Source of the DNA: Streptomyces coeruleorubidus | GTDB taxonomy: Bacteria; Actinomycetota; Actinomycetes; Streptomycetales; Streptomycetaceae | Assembly (NCBI RefSeq): GCF_008705135.1 | Contig: NZ_CP023694.1 | Span: 8,717,001 to 8,781,000, forward strand | Length of the DNA stretch: 64,000 nt | Direction: 5' to 3' | Translations under genes and position numbers: made by a program | The notes under the pieces: generated by a model | What the model saw: only the letters and a program-made list of their open reading frames with translations | The model's database searches: none | What the model was told of the DNA's origin: nothing | Part shown: in pieces, positions 24,311-33,188 of the stretch | Position numbering within the stretch: position 1 is the first letter of the stretch | Layout of the letters: each line of letters begins with the position of its first letter

Positions 24311-25324
24311 TCAGGAAAGTCCGCTCTGCACCCGGTGCAGATAGCTGAAGTCGTGGTCGTCCCGGGCGCTCGCCAGCGGGCGGATCTCCCGGGTGGCCAC
24401 GTTCAGGGCATAGCCCCCGATCGTGCCGAGGAACCAGCCGAGGTCCGGCAGCAACAGGGCACCGCCCGCCGCGGCGGCCAGTGCGACCGACACCGTGACC
24501 GAACGGTGAACCCAGGCCATCCGGCTGCCGCGGCGGGCCGCTCGATAGTCCTCGACCGCCTCGGAGAGTTCCGCACGCAGCTGGGTGAGGACGTCCGCCG
24601 GGTGCTCGTAGTCGCGGCGCAGATCGCCCAGCATGCGGTGCAGGGCGCGCATCAGGCGGCGTCGTTCCTCGGCGTGCTTCTCACGGAAAGTGAGGACCTC
24701 CTCGGTCGGCGTGCCCGGCGCCGGCACGGGCAGGAGCCGGCCCAGCTCCATCTCCCAGGCCAGACAGCGGGTCGGGGACACCGGACGCAGGGTGTTGCGG
24801 TACGCGTCCTCGCTGTCCGTGTACGGAAAGAGGGCGAGGTCCGTGGCGGCGGCGAGCTCGCGGGCCAGCACGCCGACGACCAGGGCCTGCACCTCCTTGG
24901 AGACGGACAGCGCTTCTCCCCGGCCCAGGGGCCCGACGTCGGTGGCCAGTCCGAGGTGAAGCAGGAGCCGCTCCAACTCGAAAGTGATCTTTGACGTGTG
25001 GAGGACCGCTTCGGGCGGCGAGGTGGGTCTGGGCGGATCCGGGCGAGCCGCTATACGCCGGAGCTCTCGGGTAAGGACTGACCAGCTCTGGGCTCTGCTG
25101 TACGCGGGCCCGTGGACGGTCAGGACCTCGAGCGTCTCACGGGTGAATGTGAGCGGCCGGTACAGCTCACGCTCTTCCAGCCGTCGCAGTTCGGCACCGA
25201 CGAGCGCCTCATACACCCGCGGGTCGCGGGGCACGACCGAGGCGAGACCGTCCCAGTAGAGCAGGGCCTGGTGGACGACCTCGGTGGGCGGATTCACCTT
25301 CGGGTAATACAGCAACACGCCCAT
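24311..25324 (-). CDS. DUF6236 family protein with C-terminal membrane segment
   Basis: The 337-residue protein has the DUF6236 N-terminal signature GVLLYYPKVNPPTEVVHQALLYWDGLASVVP. A helical middle region (about 60-260) includes ERELYRPLTFTRETLEVL and a charged segment REKHAEERRRLMRALHRM. A hydrophobic stretch near 283-318 (VTVSVALAAAAGGALLLPDLGWFLGTIGGY) could be one or two membrane helices. It is the upstream gene of a two-gene unit with the 275-residue protein. Function is unknown for the family; a role in conflict or defence is only speculation. Confidence 0.75.
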   Translation of the reverse strand: MGVLLYYPKVNPPTEVVHQALLYWDGLASVVPRDPRVYEALVGAELRRLEERELYRPLTFTRETLEVLTVHGPAYSRAQSWSVLTRELRRIAARPDPPRPTSPPEAVLHTSKITFELERLLLHLGLATDVGPLGRGEALSVSKEVQALVVGVLARELAAATDLALFPYTDSEDAYRNTLRPVSPTRCLAWEMELGRLLPVPAPGTPTEEVLTFREKHAEERRRLMRALHRMLGDLRRDYEHPADVLTQLRAELSEAVEDYRAARRGSRMAWVHRSVTVSVALAAAAGGALLLPDLGWFLGTIGGYALNVATREIRPLASARDDHDFSYLHRVQSGLS

Positions 25325-25442
25325 GAAGCCCCCCGTGCCCCAGCTACGACAACCAGACCAACGATAGCGAGGCGCTCGGGTGTTGGCGGCCCCGCGTCCG
25401 TGCGCTGTAGACCGGGGAAGTCCGGCTCACAGCTCCACGTGA

Positions 25443-27152
25443 TCACCGACCCGTGAACTCCGCTGCCTTCTCCGAGGCGACCGAGGTCCTGGCCCCTTCC
25501 ACGGGCTTGGACCCGCTCTCCGCCCCGGTCTCCGCAGTGCGGCCATTGCCGGGGAGCAAGAAGGCCACGGAGACCGTCCCCATCCCCAGGATCGCCGCGC
25601 CCACCAGGCTGGTGTGAGCCACTGCGTCCGCGAAGGAGGAGCCGACCGCGTCCGCCATCTGCCGGGCGTCGTTGGCGAGTTGACCGGCCTGCTCCTTGAG
25701 CTGCGCGGCCTGCTGCGGGTCGGTCGTCCGCGCCGCCTGCTCGGCGAGCTGCCGTGCCTGGTCACCGATCCCCTGGGCGACCCCGTACCCGGCGGCGACC
25801 GAGTCCTGCGCCTGGCTCAGCGCGTCGGCCGGGAGTTTGCTGTCCGCTGTCGCATCCGACAGACCTGACGAGTACGAGGTCGACAGCAGCGAACCGAGTA
25901 TGGCGATGCCGATCGCCCCGCCCAGTTCCTGCGAGGTGTCGTTGACCGCGCTGCCCACGCCCAGCTCTTCCTCTGGGAACGCGCACATGATCGCGTCCGT
26001 GCAGGGCGAGAGCGCCAGGCCGATGCCGAGCCCGAGCGCGAGGAGGGGTGCCACGAAATCACCGTACGACGACGACTTGTCGACCTGGGTGAGCAGCGCG
26101 AGAGCCGTCGTGCCGCCGGCCATCCCCGCGATGATCGTCGCCTTCATGCCGATGCGCGGGGTGAGGTAGCCGGTCAGCACGGAGCCGGCGAAGACCGCGC
26201 CGGCGAGCGGCAGCATGCGTATGCCTGTCTCCAACGCGTCGTATCGCAGGACGAACTGGAGGTGCTGGGTGAGGTAATAGAAGGCGCCGAAGACCGCGAG
26301 GAGGAACAGTACGACGGCGATGTTGGCACCCGTGAACGCGCGGTTCGCGAAGCGGCGCGGGTCGAGGAGGGGGTGAGGGTGGTGCAGCTCCCAGAGGACG
26401 AACGCCACGAGCCCGACGACCCCGATGACCGCGCCCGTGACCGCCTTGGCGTCCCAGCCGTGCGGGGCCTCGATGAGCGTGAAGACCAGCGCGGCGATCC
26501 ACACCACCGACAGCAGTCCACCGGCGTAGTCGATCCGCGGCGCGTGCGTGGCCTTGGACGGCGGTACCAGGACGAAGGCGCCGACGATGGCGAGGGCGAT
26601 CACGGGAACGTTGATCAGGAAGGTGGACTGCCAGCTGGAGCTCTCCAGCAGCATGCCCGCGATCAGCGGTCCGGCGGCGATGGCGAAACCGGCGGTGCCC
26701 GCCCACAAGGTGATCGCCTTGGTCCGCTCGGCGCGCGGGAAGGTCGCGGCGAGCAGAGAGAGCGTGGCGGGCATGATGAGCGCCGCGCCGACACCCATCA
26801 CGGCACGTGCCGCGACGACCCCCACCGCGCTGTCGACGAGTGAACCCCATATCGCTCCGCCGCCGAACAGGACGAGCCCGAGAACGAGCGCGCCGCGCCG
26901 GCTGTACTTGTCGCCGATCGCGGCGAACAGCAGCATCAGGGCGGCGTACGGGATGGTGTAGCCGTCTATGACCCACTGCAGGTCGGTGCTGGACAGGCCG
27001 AGGTCCTGAGTCATGGAGGGAGCCGCGACCGTGAGGGCGGTGTTGGCCATCACGATCATCAGCAGGCTCAGACAGAGCACCAGCAGAGCCCACCAGCGCC
27101 GGGCGTAGGGCCGGTCCATCCTCTCGACCGGTTCTTTCATGAACACACGCAT
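25443..27152 (-). CDS. MFS drug/multidrug exporter (DHA2, EmrB/QacA type)
   Basis: The 569-residue membrane protein has about 14 predicted helices. It shows the family motifs DLQWVIDGYTIPYAALML, GDKYSRRGALVLGLVLFG (motif A) and the motif-C-like GPLIAGMLLESSSWQSTFLINVP. A long hydrophilic loop near residues 455-520, rich in Gln/Ala (QGIGDQARQLAEQAAR, DPQQAAQLKEQAGQLANDA), precedes the last helix. The start is ATG 27152 with GGAAGGAC upstream. The TetR gene lies directly upstream on the same strand and is the likely repressor. Predicted to export toxic compounds by proton antiport; substrate unknown. Confidence 0.92.
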   Translation of the reverse strand: MRVFMKEPVERMDRPYARRWWALLVLCLSLLMIVMANTALTVAAPSMTQDLGLSSTDLQWVIDGYTIPYAALMLLFAAIGDKYSRRGALVLGLVLFGGGAIWGSLVDSAVGVVAARAVMGVGAALIMPATLSLLAATFPRAERTKAITLWAGTAGFAIAAGPLIAGMLLESSSWQSTFLINVPVIALAIVGAFVLVPPSKATHAPRIDYAGGLLSVVWIAALVFTLIEAPHGWDAKAVTGAVIGVVGLVAFVLWELHHPHPLLDPRRFANRAFTGANIAVVLFLLAVFGAFYYLTQHLQFVLRYDALETGIRMLPLAGAVFAGSVLTGYLTPRIGMKATIIAGMAGGTTALALLTQVDKSSSYGDFVAPLLALGLGIGLALSPCTDAIMCAFPEEELGVGSAVNDTSQELGGAIGIAILGSLLSTSYSSGLSDATADSKLPADALSQAQDSVAAGYGVAQGIGDQARQLAEQAARTTDPQQAAQLKEQAGQLANDARQMADAVGSSFADAVAHTSLVGAAILGMGTVSVAFLLPGNGRTAETGAESGSKPVEGARTSVASEKAAEFTGR

Positions 27153-27530
27153 GGTGAGTCGGTCCTTCCGTGAAGGGGATCCGCGCAACGCCCCGTGAGC
27201 AGGGGTGGGCGCACGGAGCGACAGCGATGCAGCAGCTTCCGTTCGACGGACTTTATCACTCGACAAAGTCGAAGGATCGAGTCTTGTGCCGCGGGGCTGT
27301 TGCGAGATGGGTCGCCGGTAGCGTGTCGCCGCCGCGGTCAGGATCCCCGCCGCCTCATCCGGGAAGCCGTCGTCCGGCTTGCCAGTGGGGAAGAGCCACT
27401 GCCCATGCCCGCACACTCGATGAGAGATGGAGCGAATGCACAGATGGCATTGGCATCGACCAGGTCGATGCCAATGCCATCTGTGTGTGGTTCGCCCGTC
27501 CTGCGGGCGCTACGGGATACGGAAACGGTG
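27153..27530. other. Intergenic region between TetR and MFS genes
   Basis: The 378 bp hold no convincing gene. They contain a long perfect palindrome (27439-27485) and, near 27258-27270, a short inverted repeat (TCGAC, 3 bases, GTCGA), a candidate TetR operator in the MFS promoter region. AAGACTC occurs here (minus strand) and again upstream of tetR, so it may be part of a shared site. Confidence 0.5.
27439..27485. repeat. 47-bp perfect palindrome (23-bp arms, 1-base centre)
   Basis: Positions 27439-27461 and 27463-27485 are exact reverse complements around a single A at 27462. After a short mismatch, GCGAA (27432-27436) and TTCGC (27491-27495) extend the symmetry. It lies 46 bp after the tetR stop, where it could act as a terminator. 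At 23 bp the arms are much longer than a normal operator or Streptomyces terminator. Confidence 0.95.
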
Positions 27531-28154
27531 TCAGTTCGCAGGTACGGGCACCAGATCCAGGCGACCGCCCGCCATCGCCATCACGGCGGACACGAACGCT
27601 TGGAGGCAGGCGTGCTCGGCCTCCTCGTCGGGGTGCGCGAGACGTTGCATCGTGAGCCCGTCGAAGCCGGCGAGGAAGAATCGCGCGATCGTCTCCGCAG
27701 GCTGGGCGAGAGGCCGGCCGGTACGCTCGGCCGCCTCGGCCACCAGTCTCGCCGTCACCTCGGTCACGCTCCGGTTGTGACTCTCGAGGGCTTCGCTCAG
27801 GGCGGGGGAGCGGAGCGCGAACAGAGTCAGTTCGGAAAGGAGCTGATGGCTGGCGGGCTGCTCGCGGACCGTCTGCCACAGGGCGGCAGCCAGCGTGCTG
27901 ACTGTCTCCTCGAACCCCGCGCCGACCGGGGCGGCTCGCTCGACCTGCGCGATCAGATCCTGGGTGAGCTGCTCCATGACGGCTCGGTACAGCTCCTCCT
28001 TCGTGCCGAAGGTGTAGTGCACCGTGGCCTGGGCCACTCCCAGCTCGGCGGCGATGGCACGAGTGCTTCCGGCCGCGACCCCTTCCCTCGCCATGTAGTC
28101 GATGGCCGCTTTGATCAGCTGAGGGCGGCGCTCGGCCGCGGGAACGTGAGCCAT
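27531..28154 (-). CDS. TetR/AcrR-family transcriptional repressor
   Basis: The 207-residue protein has an N-terminal TetR helix-turn-helix (residues about 10-55: LIKAAIDYMAREGVAAGSTR, then AIAAELGVAQATVHYTFGTKEELYRAV) and a helical ligand-binding domain with a TetR_C-like region. The ATG at 28154 lies only six bases after a near-consensus -10 box, implying a leaderless transcript. It is upstream of and co-directional with the MFS exporter, a common drug-sensing pair, and probably represses both genes. Confidence 0.92.
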   Translation of the reverse strand: MAHVPAAERRPQLIKAAIDYMAREGVAAGSTRAIAAELGVAQATVHYTFGTKEELYRAVMEQLTQDLIAQVERAAPVGAGFEETVSTLAAALWQTVREQPASHQLLSELTLFALRSPALSEALESHNRSVTEVTARLVAEAAERTGRPLAQPAETIARFFLAGFDGLTMQRLAHPDEEAEHACLQAFVSAVMAMAGGRLDLVPVPAN

Positions 28155-28534
28155 AGCCGCATCATACCGACTGAGTCTTATGAACAAGTCGTTCGATGAC
28201 GTCGTTCTGTGCATCGGCCGCTGTCCGTGCCGTCTGGCTGCTGGGGTCCGGTCTGTGGCCGTGAAGGTCGGTTCCCGCCTGAGGGGCCGGCAGTCGGCAC
28301 ATGGAGCGGCACACCGCGCCCGGGGGTATCTGGTCCACACTGGGTGCCTTCCCGTCCGATGGACGCTCGGTCAGCGCCACAGTCAGCACGTAAGTTCCAT
28401 CACTGGCTGGCTCATACGTGCCTCGGCGCTGGGTGGCGGCCGGGAGGCCGCATACTCGGTGATCGTTGCAGTTCCGTCAGGGCGATGGCTGCTGCGGCCG
28501 ACTCGGTGGTCAGACAGGGAAGGGCATAGGGGAC
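28155..28534. other. Divergent intergenic region between TetR and APC permease genes
   Basis: The 380 bp carry the tetR promoter at one end and the APC permease ribosome binding site (AGGGG, 28528-28532) at the other. I see no supported gene and no recognisable riboswitch between them. Confidence 0.5.
28161..28188 (-). promoter_or_regulatory. tetR promoter, probably leaderless
   Basis: On the minus strand CTTGTT (plus 28183-28188) and TATGAT (plus 28161-28166) are separated by 16 bases. The start codon at 28154 falls at the expected transcription start. Confidence 0.5.
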
Positions 28535-30517
28535 ATGAGTGGTGCCAACCGGCCGATAATGCCGGAGTCGGTGGACAGTCCAGCTCTGCGGACACCGCCG
28601 ACAGGCAAGGCGGCGCGGTGGCTGCTGCGTCACCGGGTGCAGCCGGTGGGGCCGGCGGCCGGAGAGAGTCATGCCGAGCAGCATGCCTGGTGGAAGGTGA
28701 TGTGCCTGACCGGCGTCGACTACTTCTCCAGTCTGGCCTATGTGCCGGCGATCGCCGCTCTGGCCGCCGGGGCCGTCTCTCCTCTGGCGACGCTGCTGAT
28801 CGTGGCGTTGACGCTGCTGGGGATGCTGCCGATGTACCGGAAGGTGGCCAAGGAGAGCCCGCACGGCGCGGGGTCGGTCGCCATGCTGGAGGATCTGCTG
28901 CCGTTCTGGTGGGGCAAGCTGTTCGTTCTGGTCCTGCTCGGGTTCGTGGCCACCTCGTGGATCATCACCATCACGTTGTCCACGGCGGACGCCTCCGTAC
29001 ATGTGGTGGAGAACCCCTTCTTCCCCTCCGCACTCCACGGCCACGAGGTCGCCCTGACCGTGGGGCTGCTGCTGGTCCTGGGAGGCGTTTTCCTGCTCGG
29101 GTTCAGTGAGGCGGTCAGTGTCGCCATCCCGCTGGTCGCCGTCTTCCTGGCGCTCAACGCGGTCGTCATCGGAGTCGGCCTGGTCCACGTCTTCACGACG
29201 GACGGCGCGCTGACGGCCTGGACCGACGCGCTCGTCGACGGCGGAGGCGGCTTCGGCGACCTTGCCGGTCCGGCGCTGCTGGCCTTCCCGCTGCTGGTGC
29301 TGGGCCTGTCGGGTTTCGAGACCGGTGTGAGCATGATGCCGCTCGTGGCGGCCGACGGTGCCGACGCCGAGCAGCGGCTGCGCTCGCGGATCCGCAACGC
29401 CCGCCGCCTTCTGACCACCGCTGCTGTGATCATGAGCGTCTACTTGCTGGCCGCCAGCTTCGTGACCACCGTCCTCATTCCGGAGAAGGAGTTCGAGCCC
29501 GGTGGTGCGGCCAACGGCCGGGCGCTGGCCTGGCTGGCGCACGAGCATGTCAGTGAGGCGTTCGGCACCGCCTACGACATCAGCACCATCCTCATCCTGT
29601 GGTTCGCAGGCGCTTCCGCCATGGCTGGGCTGATCAACATCGTTCCCCGCTACCTGCCCGACTACGGCATGGCCCCCGAGTGGGGACGCGCGGTGCGTCC
29701 GGTCGTCATCGTCTACACCGCGCTCTGCATCCTGATCACCATTGCCTTCGACGCCGACGTCGACGCCCAGGCCGGTGCCTACGCCACCGGGATCCTGGCC
29801 ATGATGGTCTCCGGAGCCTTCGCCGTAACCGTCTTCATGGCCCGCAACCGTCGCCGCGCGAGTACGGTGGGCTTCGCCCTGCTCACCGCGGTCCTGCTCT
29901 ACGCCCTTTTGGCCAACATCGTCGACAAGCCCGACGGCATCGCCATCTCCGGCTTCTTCATCCTGGGCATCATCATCGTGTCGCTGATCTCCCGCGTCTC
30001 GCGCACGACCGAACTGCGCGCGGACCGCATCGTCTTCGACGAGACCGCCCGCCGGTTCATCGCCGACACCCTCGCCCACGACGAGTCCATCAACATCATC
30101 GCCAACCGCCGCCAGGCCGGCGACCTCGCCGAGTACAGCGCCAAGGAACGCGAACAACGCGGCACCAACCCGGTACCGGGCCCCGCTGACGTGCTCTTCC
30201 TGGAGATCGACGTGGTCGACCCGTCCGACTTCAGCGAAACCCTCACCGTCCACGGCGTCGAAGTCGACGGCTACCGCATCCTGCGCGCCGAGGCACCGGC
30301 CGCCCCCAACGCCATCGCCGCCATCCTCCTCGCCCTGCGCAACGCCACCGGCGTACTGCCGCACTGCTACTTCGCCTGGGCCGAAGGCAGCCCCCTGGTG
30401 CACATGATCCGCTACTTCCTCCTCGGCCGCGGTGACACGGCTCCGGTCACCCGCGAGATCATCCGCAGCAACGAACCCGACCCCGACCGCCGCCCCGGCA
30501 TCCACGTCGGCGGCTGA
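28535..30517 (+). CDS. APC-superfamily permease with cytoplasmic C-terminal domain
   Basis: The 660-residue protein starts at ATG 28535 with AGGGG upstream; a longer frame from 28466 is unlikely. After a basic N-terminus it has the APC core with about 12 helices (TGVDYFSSLAYVPAIAALAAG near the first helix, YRKVAKESPHGAGSVAMLED, LGLSGFETGVSMMPLV). A cytoplasmic domain from about residue 510 (RADRIVFDETARRFIADTLA, then the soluble LFLEIDVVDPSDFSETLTVHG region) follows. It resembles KUP/APC-like permeases found near K+ transport genes in Streptomyces. Cation or amino-acid transport is plausible; the substrate is not determined. A decayed paralogue lies at 32252-33169. Confidence 0.85.
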   Translation: MSGANRPIMPESVDSPALRTPPTGKAARWLLRHRVQPVGPAAGESHAEQHAWWKVMCLTGVDYFSSLAYVPAIAALAAGAVSPLATLLIVALTLLGMLPMYRKVAKESPHGAGSVAMLEDLLPFWWGKLFVLVLLGFVATSWIITITLSTADASVHVVENPFFPSALHGHEVALTVGLLLVLGGVFLLGFSEAVSVAIPLVAVFLALNAVVIGVGLVHVFTTDGALTAWTDALVDGGGGFGDLAGPALLAFPLLVLGLSGFETGVSMMPLVAADGADAEQRLRSRIRNARRLLTTAAVIMSVYLLAASFVTTVLIPEKEFEPGGAANGRALAWLAHEHVSEAFGTAYDISTILILWFAGASAMAGLINIVPRYLPDYGMAPEWGRAVRPVVIVYTALCILITIAFDADVDAQAGAYATGILAMMVSGAFAVTVFMARNRRRASTVGFALLTAVLLYALLANIVDKPDGIAISGFFILGIIIVSLISRVSRTTELRADRIVFDETARRFIADTLAHDESINIIANRRQAGDLAEYSAKEREQRGTNPVPGPADVLFLEIDVVDPSDFSETLTVHGVEVDGYRILRAEAPAAPNAIAAILLALRNATGVLPHCYFAWAEGSPLVHMIRYFLLGRGDTAPVTREIIRSNEPDPDRRPGIHVGG

Positions 30518-30575
30518 GCCCGTCACCTTCGCCCGGAAAACGCGGCGTACCGGCGACCGAAAGGAAGTGGGCGCG

Positions 30576-30749
30576 ATGACGGATTCCAACGATCCCTACC
30601 GCCGTCTCCGGCGCATCCAGTACGCCCTTTTCCTGCTCATGGCCGCCCTGGGAACCGCCGGAGTCCTCACCGAATCGCTGTGGCTCCTGGGGCTCGCCGC
30701 CTGGGCTCTGATTGCGGCCGGTCTCATCGAGATGATTTACCGGCCCTGA
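30576..30749 (+). CDS. Small two-helix membrane protein
   Basis: The 57-residue protein starts at ATG 30576 after AAGGAAG. A charged start (MTDSNDPYRRLRRIQYALF) leads to two hydrophobic helices (about 20-35 and 40-55). It lies 58 bp after the APC permease stop on the same strand, so it may be a small accessory protein of the permease. Family not recognised. Confidence 0.65.
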   Translation: MTDSNDPYRRLRRIQYALFLLMAALGTAGVLTESLWLLGLAAWALIAAGLIEMIYRP

Positions 30750-30883
30750 AACCCCAGCCGCCCGGGCGAACGCCGGCACAGTCACGTCAGTCAGCGCCGG
30801 TCGGCCACCTACGGCGAGCTGCTCGCCGTGTCCGTTGGGCGCAGCGACGGCCTCGCCGCCGACGTCCGGCGTCGAAGGCCGAA

Positions 30884-30923
30884 GCCTGGTCGAGGTGTTC
30901 TGCCAGAGCGGCCTCGACCAGGC
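30884..30923 (-). terminator. Hairpin after the serine-hydrolase remnant
   Basis: Perfect 12-base arms (30884-30895 and 30912-30923) with a 16-base loop begin 8 bp past the stop of the minus-strand hydrolase remnant. It may also stop plus-strand transcription after the small membrane gene. Confidence 0.55.
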
Positions 30924-30930
30924 AGGCAGG

Positions 30931-31215
30931 TCAGTCGTCGACTGCCTGGTAGAGGGTCGTCCAGAAGTCGTGGATGGCCCGGGCCGAATCCGGAGTGGAC
31001 ATCCCGGTCTGGGTGAGCAGGATGCCGACGAGCTGGTTGTCCGGGTCGGCGTACGTCGAGGTGCCGGCTCCGCCGTCCCAGCCGAACTGGCCGACGGGGG
31101 CGTAGTCGCCACGGTAGGTGCGCACCGCCATCCCGAAGCCCCAACCGCCGTGCTGCCCCTGGCCGATGTCCGTCCTGACCACCGAGCCGAATGCCGTCCC
31201 CGCCGGCGAGGAGTC
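30931..31215 (-). pseudogene. C-terminal remnant of a class C beta-lactamase-like serine hydrolase
   Basis: An open 94-codon stretch without its own credible start encodes the tail of a beta-lactamase-family hydrolase: GGWGFGMAVRTYRGDYAPVG, FGWDGGAGTSTYADP and the terminal IHDFWTTLYQAVDD. FGWDGG corresponds to the family's conserved KTG-like region. The catalytic SxxK and YxN parts, about 300 residues, are missing, and a stop lies just upstream at 31216-31218. Confidence 0.8.
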
Positions 31216-31389
31216 TCAATGACTGAGTCAAGCCACCTGCATGGTCTATCGAAGAGCGCCGAGGCCCATGTCTTGCCTGTGCAGCTTCCGCCGCCTCGCC
31301 GTGCAAAGGCTGGTTCCGCAGTGATTTCGCCGCCGAAGATCGACGATGATCGAGCCCCTCGCACCAGACGACGACAAGAGGTGGACGAC

Positions 31390-31848
31390 GTGGCCAGCCT
31401 GATCAGGGGCCAGGAGTATCCGGTGAATGTGGACTACAACGGATGGGCCTTGCAGGACTTCGACGACACGCAGGTTCCTGTGCTGTTCCCTGAGGGTTTC
31501 GAGAGCGGCACGTTCCTCACTGCTCACCCTGGGCGCCTTGATTTCTACAGTGCCGGGCACACCCACACTGCGTCCCTGACGGTGGAGATCTGGGACGGGG
31601 AGCCCGCAGTGCCGGCCGGAGAGTGGGACGAGACAGCCCCGGCCGGCATCGTTTGTTCTTCGGGCAAGCTGCGCGCCAGGGGGGTGGCGGCAGGACCGAT
31701 GCCAGAGGCGATCGAGTTGTCGGACGGGCCGGGCGTCTGGACGGTGCGAGTGGTGTGCACCGGCCGTGAGGCGGCATCTGCGCAGACCCAGCACGGTGTG
31801 GTGCACGGAGTCGAGCGCTACAACGCACAGTTCTGGCCGAACGCCTAG
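31390..31848 (+). CDS. Hypothetical protein
   Basis: The 152-residue protein probably starts at GTG 31390, eight bases after AAGAGG; the open frame extends upstream in a less protein-like way. It is predicted mostly beta-strand (VNVDYNGWALQDFDDTQVPV, ASLTVEIWDGEPAVPAGEWD, GVWTVRVVCTG), without a signal peptide or membrane segment. The sequence pattern resembles small beta-sandwich proteins of unknown role in streptomycetes. It sits alone between two remnants. A longer start at GTG 31381 is possible. Confidence 0.65.
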   Translation: MASLIRGQEYPVNVDYNGWALQDFDDTQVPVLFPEGFESGTFLTAHPGRLDFYSAGHTHTASLTVEIWDGEPAVPAGEWDETAPAGIVCSSGKLRARGVAAGPMPEAIELSDGPGVWTVRVVCTGREAASAQTQHGVVHGVERYNAQFWPNA

Positions 31849-31876
31849 ATTGCTGGGGCGGCTCGCATTCGCCAGG

Positions 31877-32002
31877 TCCCAGTATCTCGCCGAGCGCGGT
31901 CAGGATCGCCATCTCATCGTTATCGATCTTCTTCGACCAGAGTGTCCCGCCGGTCTCGTCAACCACCGCCGCCCAGTGATGGACCTTGCCCGCGTCGATC
32001 CC
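31877..32002 (-). mobile_element. IS110-type transposase N-terminal remnant
   Basis: The minus strand encodes IDAGKVHHWAAVVDETGGTL followed by WSKKIDNDEMAILTALGEILG, the DEDD-type N-terminus of IS110-family transposases (first Asp in IDAGK). The frame loses all similarity on both sides, so the element is a short scrap. Confidence 0.75.
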
Positions 32003-32251
32003 ACCAGGCTTGGCCGTATCGCTTACTCACTCGCCCTCCTCGTGCCACACAGTTGTGCCGTCGGCCCGAGGAACACCCCGCTGTTCGCTCCGTAAACAGC
32101 GACCGCACAACGCGCGCACATCTCAATTCAGTAGCCAGGGCGCCCCGGAGAGCCGGACGGCCACTCCTTCTAGCCACCACTGGCATGCCCTACTCGGCTA
32201 CACCCGGCCCTCCCGGGCCGCACAAGACCTTACGGAGCCCCCTAATGCCGG

Positions 32252-33169
32252 TGAACGCCGCCGGCTGACCACCGTTACCGGGCTCGCCGCGCTGTCGCTG
32301 GACGCGATGACGTCGGTGGCGGCCGCTTCCACCTCCAGCCGGTCGAGGGCGTCACGGTCCTCGCCCAGCTCGCGGACGCCTCGCCCGGCCATAACTGGGC
32401 TTTCTACGTCATCCAGTTCGCCACCGTGATCCTTCTTGCCCTGTCAGCGAACACCTCCTTCGGCGGCCTGACGGTGCTGCTCGAGCTACTGGCCCGCGAC
32501 AACTACGCGCCGCACGTGTTCGCCCTCAAGGCGGACCGGCAGGTCCACCGGCACGGTGCCCTCGCTCTGGCCATCGACTCGGCCGCGCTGCTCGTCTTCT
32601 CCGGCGGCGACACCAACACCCTCGGGCCGCTCTTCGCGATCGGCGTCTTCGTCGGCTTCACCATCGCGCAGGTGGGCATGGTGCGGCACTGGTGAGTGGA
32701 GCGGGGACGGGGATGGCGGGCGCCTGGCTGATCGTGATCACCCTGCCACTCCTCATGGTCGCCTTCGAGACCGTGCACCGCGCCTACGCCCGGATCGGCG
32801 AGCGGCTCGGCCTCGGCCGCATCCAGGAATCCCCGCACCGAAAACGCTCACTGGTGCTCGTTCCCGTCTCGTCCCTGTCCAGGCTGACCTCGGAGGCCCT
32901 CCCGGACCCTGAGGACCGGGCCCACCTGCACGCCCTGGAGCGCTCCTGGGCGGAGCGAGCGGCGCGGCCTGGGCCGTCCGATCGCCGCGTACGTCCGTGG
33001 AGTGGCCGCCGCCGTGCCGGACACGCGTGTCACCCTGCTGATCCCCGAGACCGAGCCGGAGCGGCTGTGGCAGCGGCTGCTGCAGAACCAGCGGGGCGCG
33101 GTCGTCGCGCACGCCGTGCGGCGGGAGACGGACGCGGTGATCTGTCGGCTCCGCTTCCGGCTCCTCTGA
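32252..33169 (+). pseudogene. Decayed APC-family permease with multiple deletions and frameshifts
   Basis: Pieces of one transporter appear in order but in changing frames. RRLTTVTGLAALSLDAMTSVA is the N-terminal helix. VTVLAQLADASPGHNWAFYV to VGFTIAQVGMVRHW (to 32695) is a run of central helices ending in a stop. GAWLIVITLPLLMVAFETVH to LTSEAL and DPEDRAHLHALERSWAE (to about 32950) follow a further deletion. The last piece, LGRPIAAYVRGVAAAVPDTR to RLRFRLL (stop at 33169), is in yet another frame. About half of the expected 650-residue protein is missing. The kdp operon follows directly. Confidence 0.88.
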
Positions 33170-33188
33170 GCCGGGCCGCGTCAGAGTC

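Noticed and set aside
28330..28534. Possible cyclic-di-AMP (ydaO) riboswitch before the APC permease
   Set aside because: K+ and amino-acid permeases in actinobacteria can carry one, but I could not find its conserved core elements in this stretch.
28412..30589. 725-codon minus-strand frame opposite the APC permease
   Set aside because: It has the low-complexity Gly/His/Asp/Gln composition of a shadow frame; the plus-strand transporter has clear helices and motifs.
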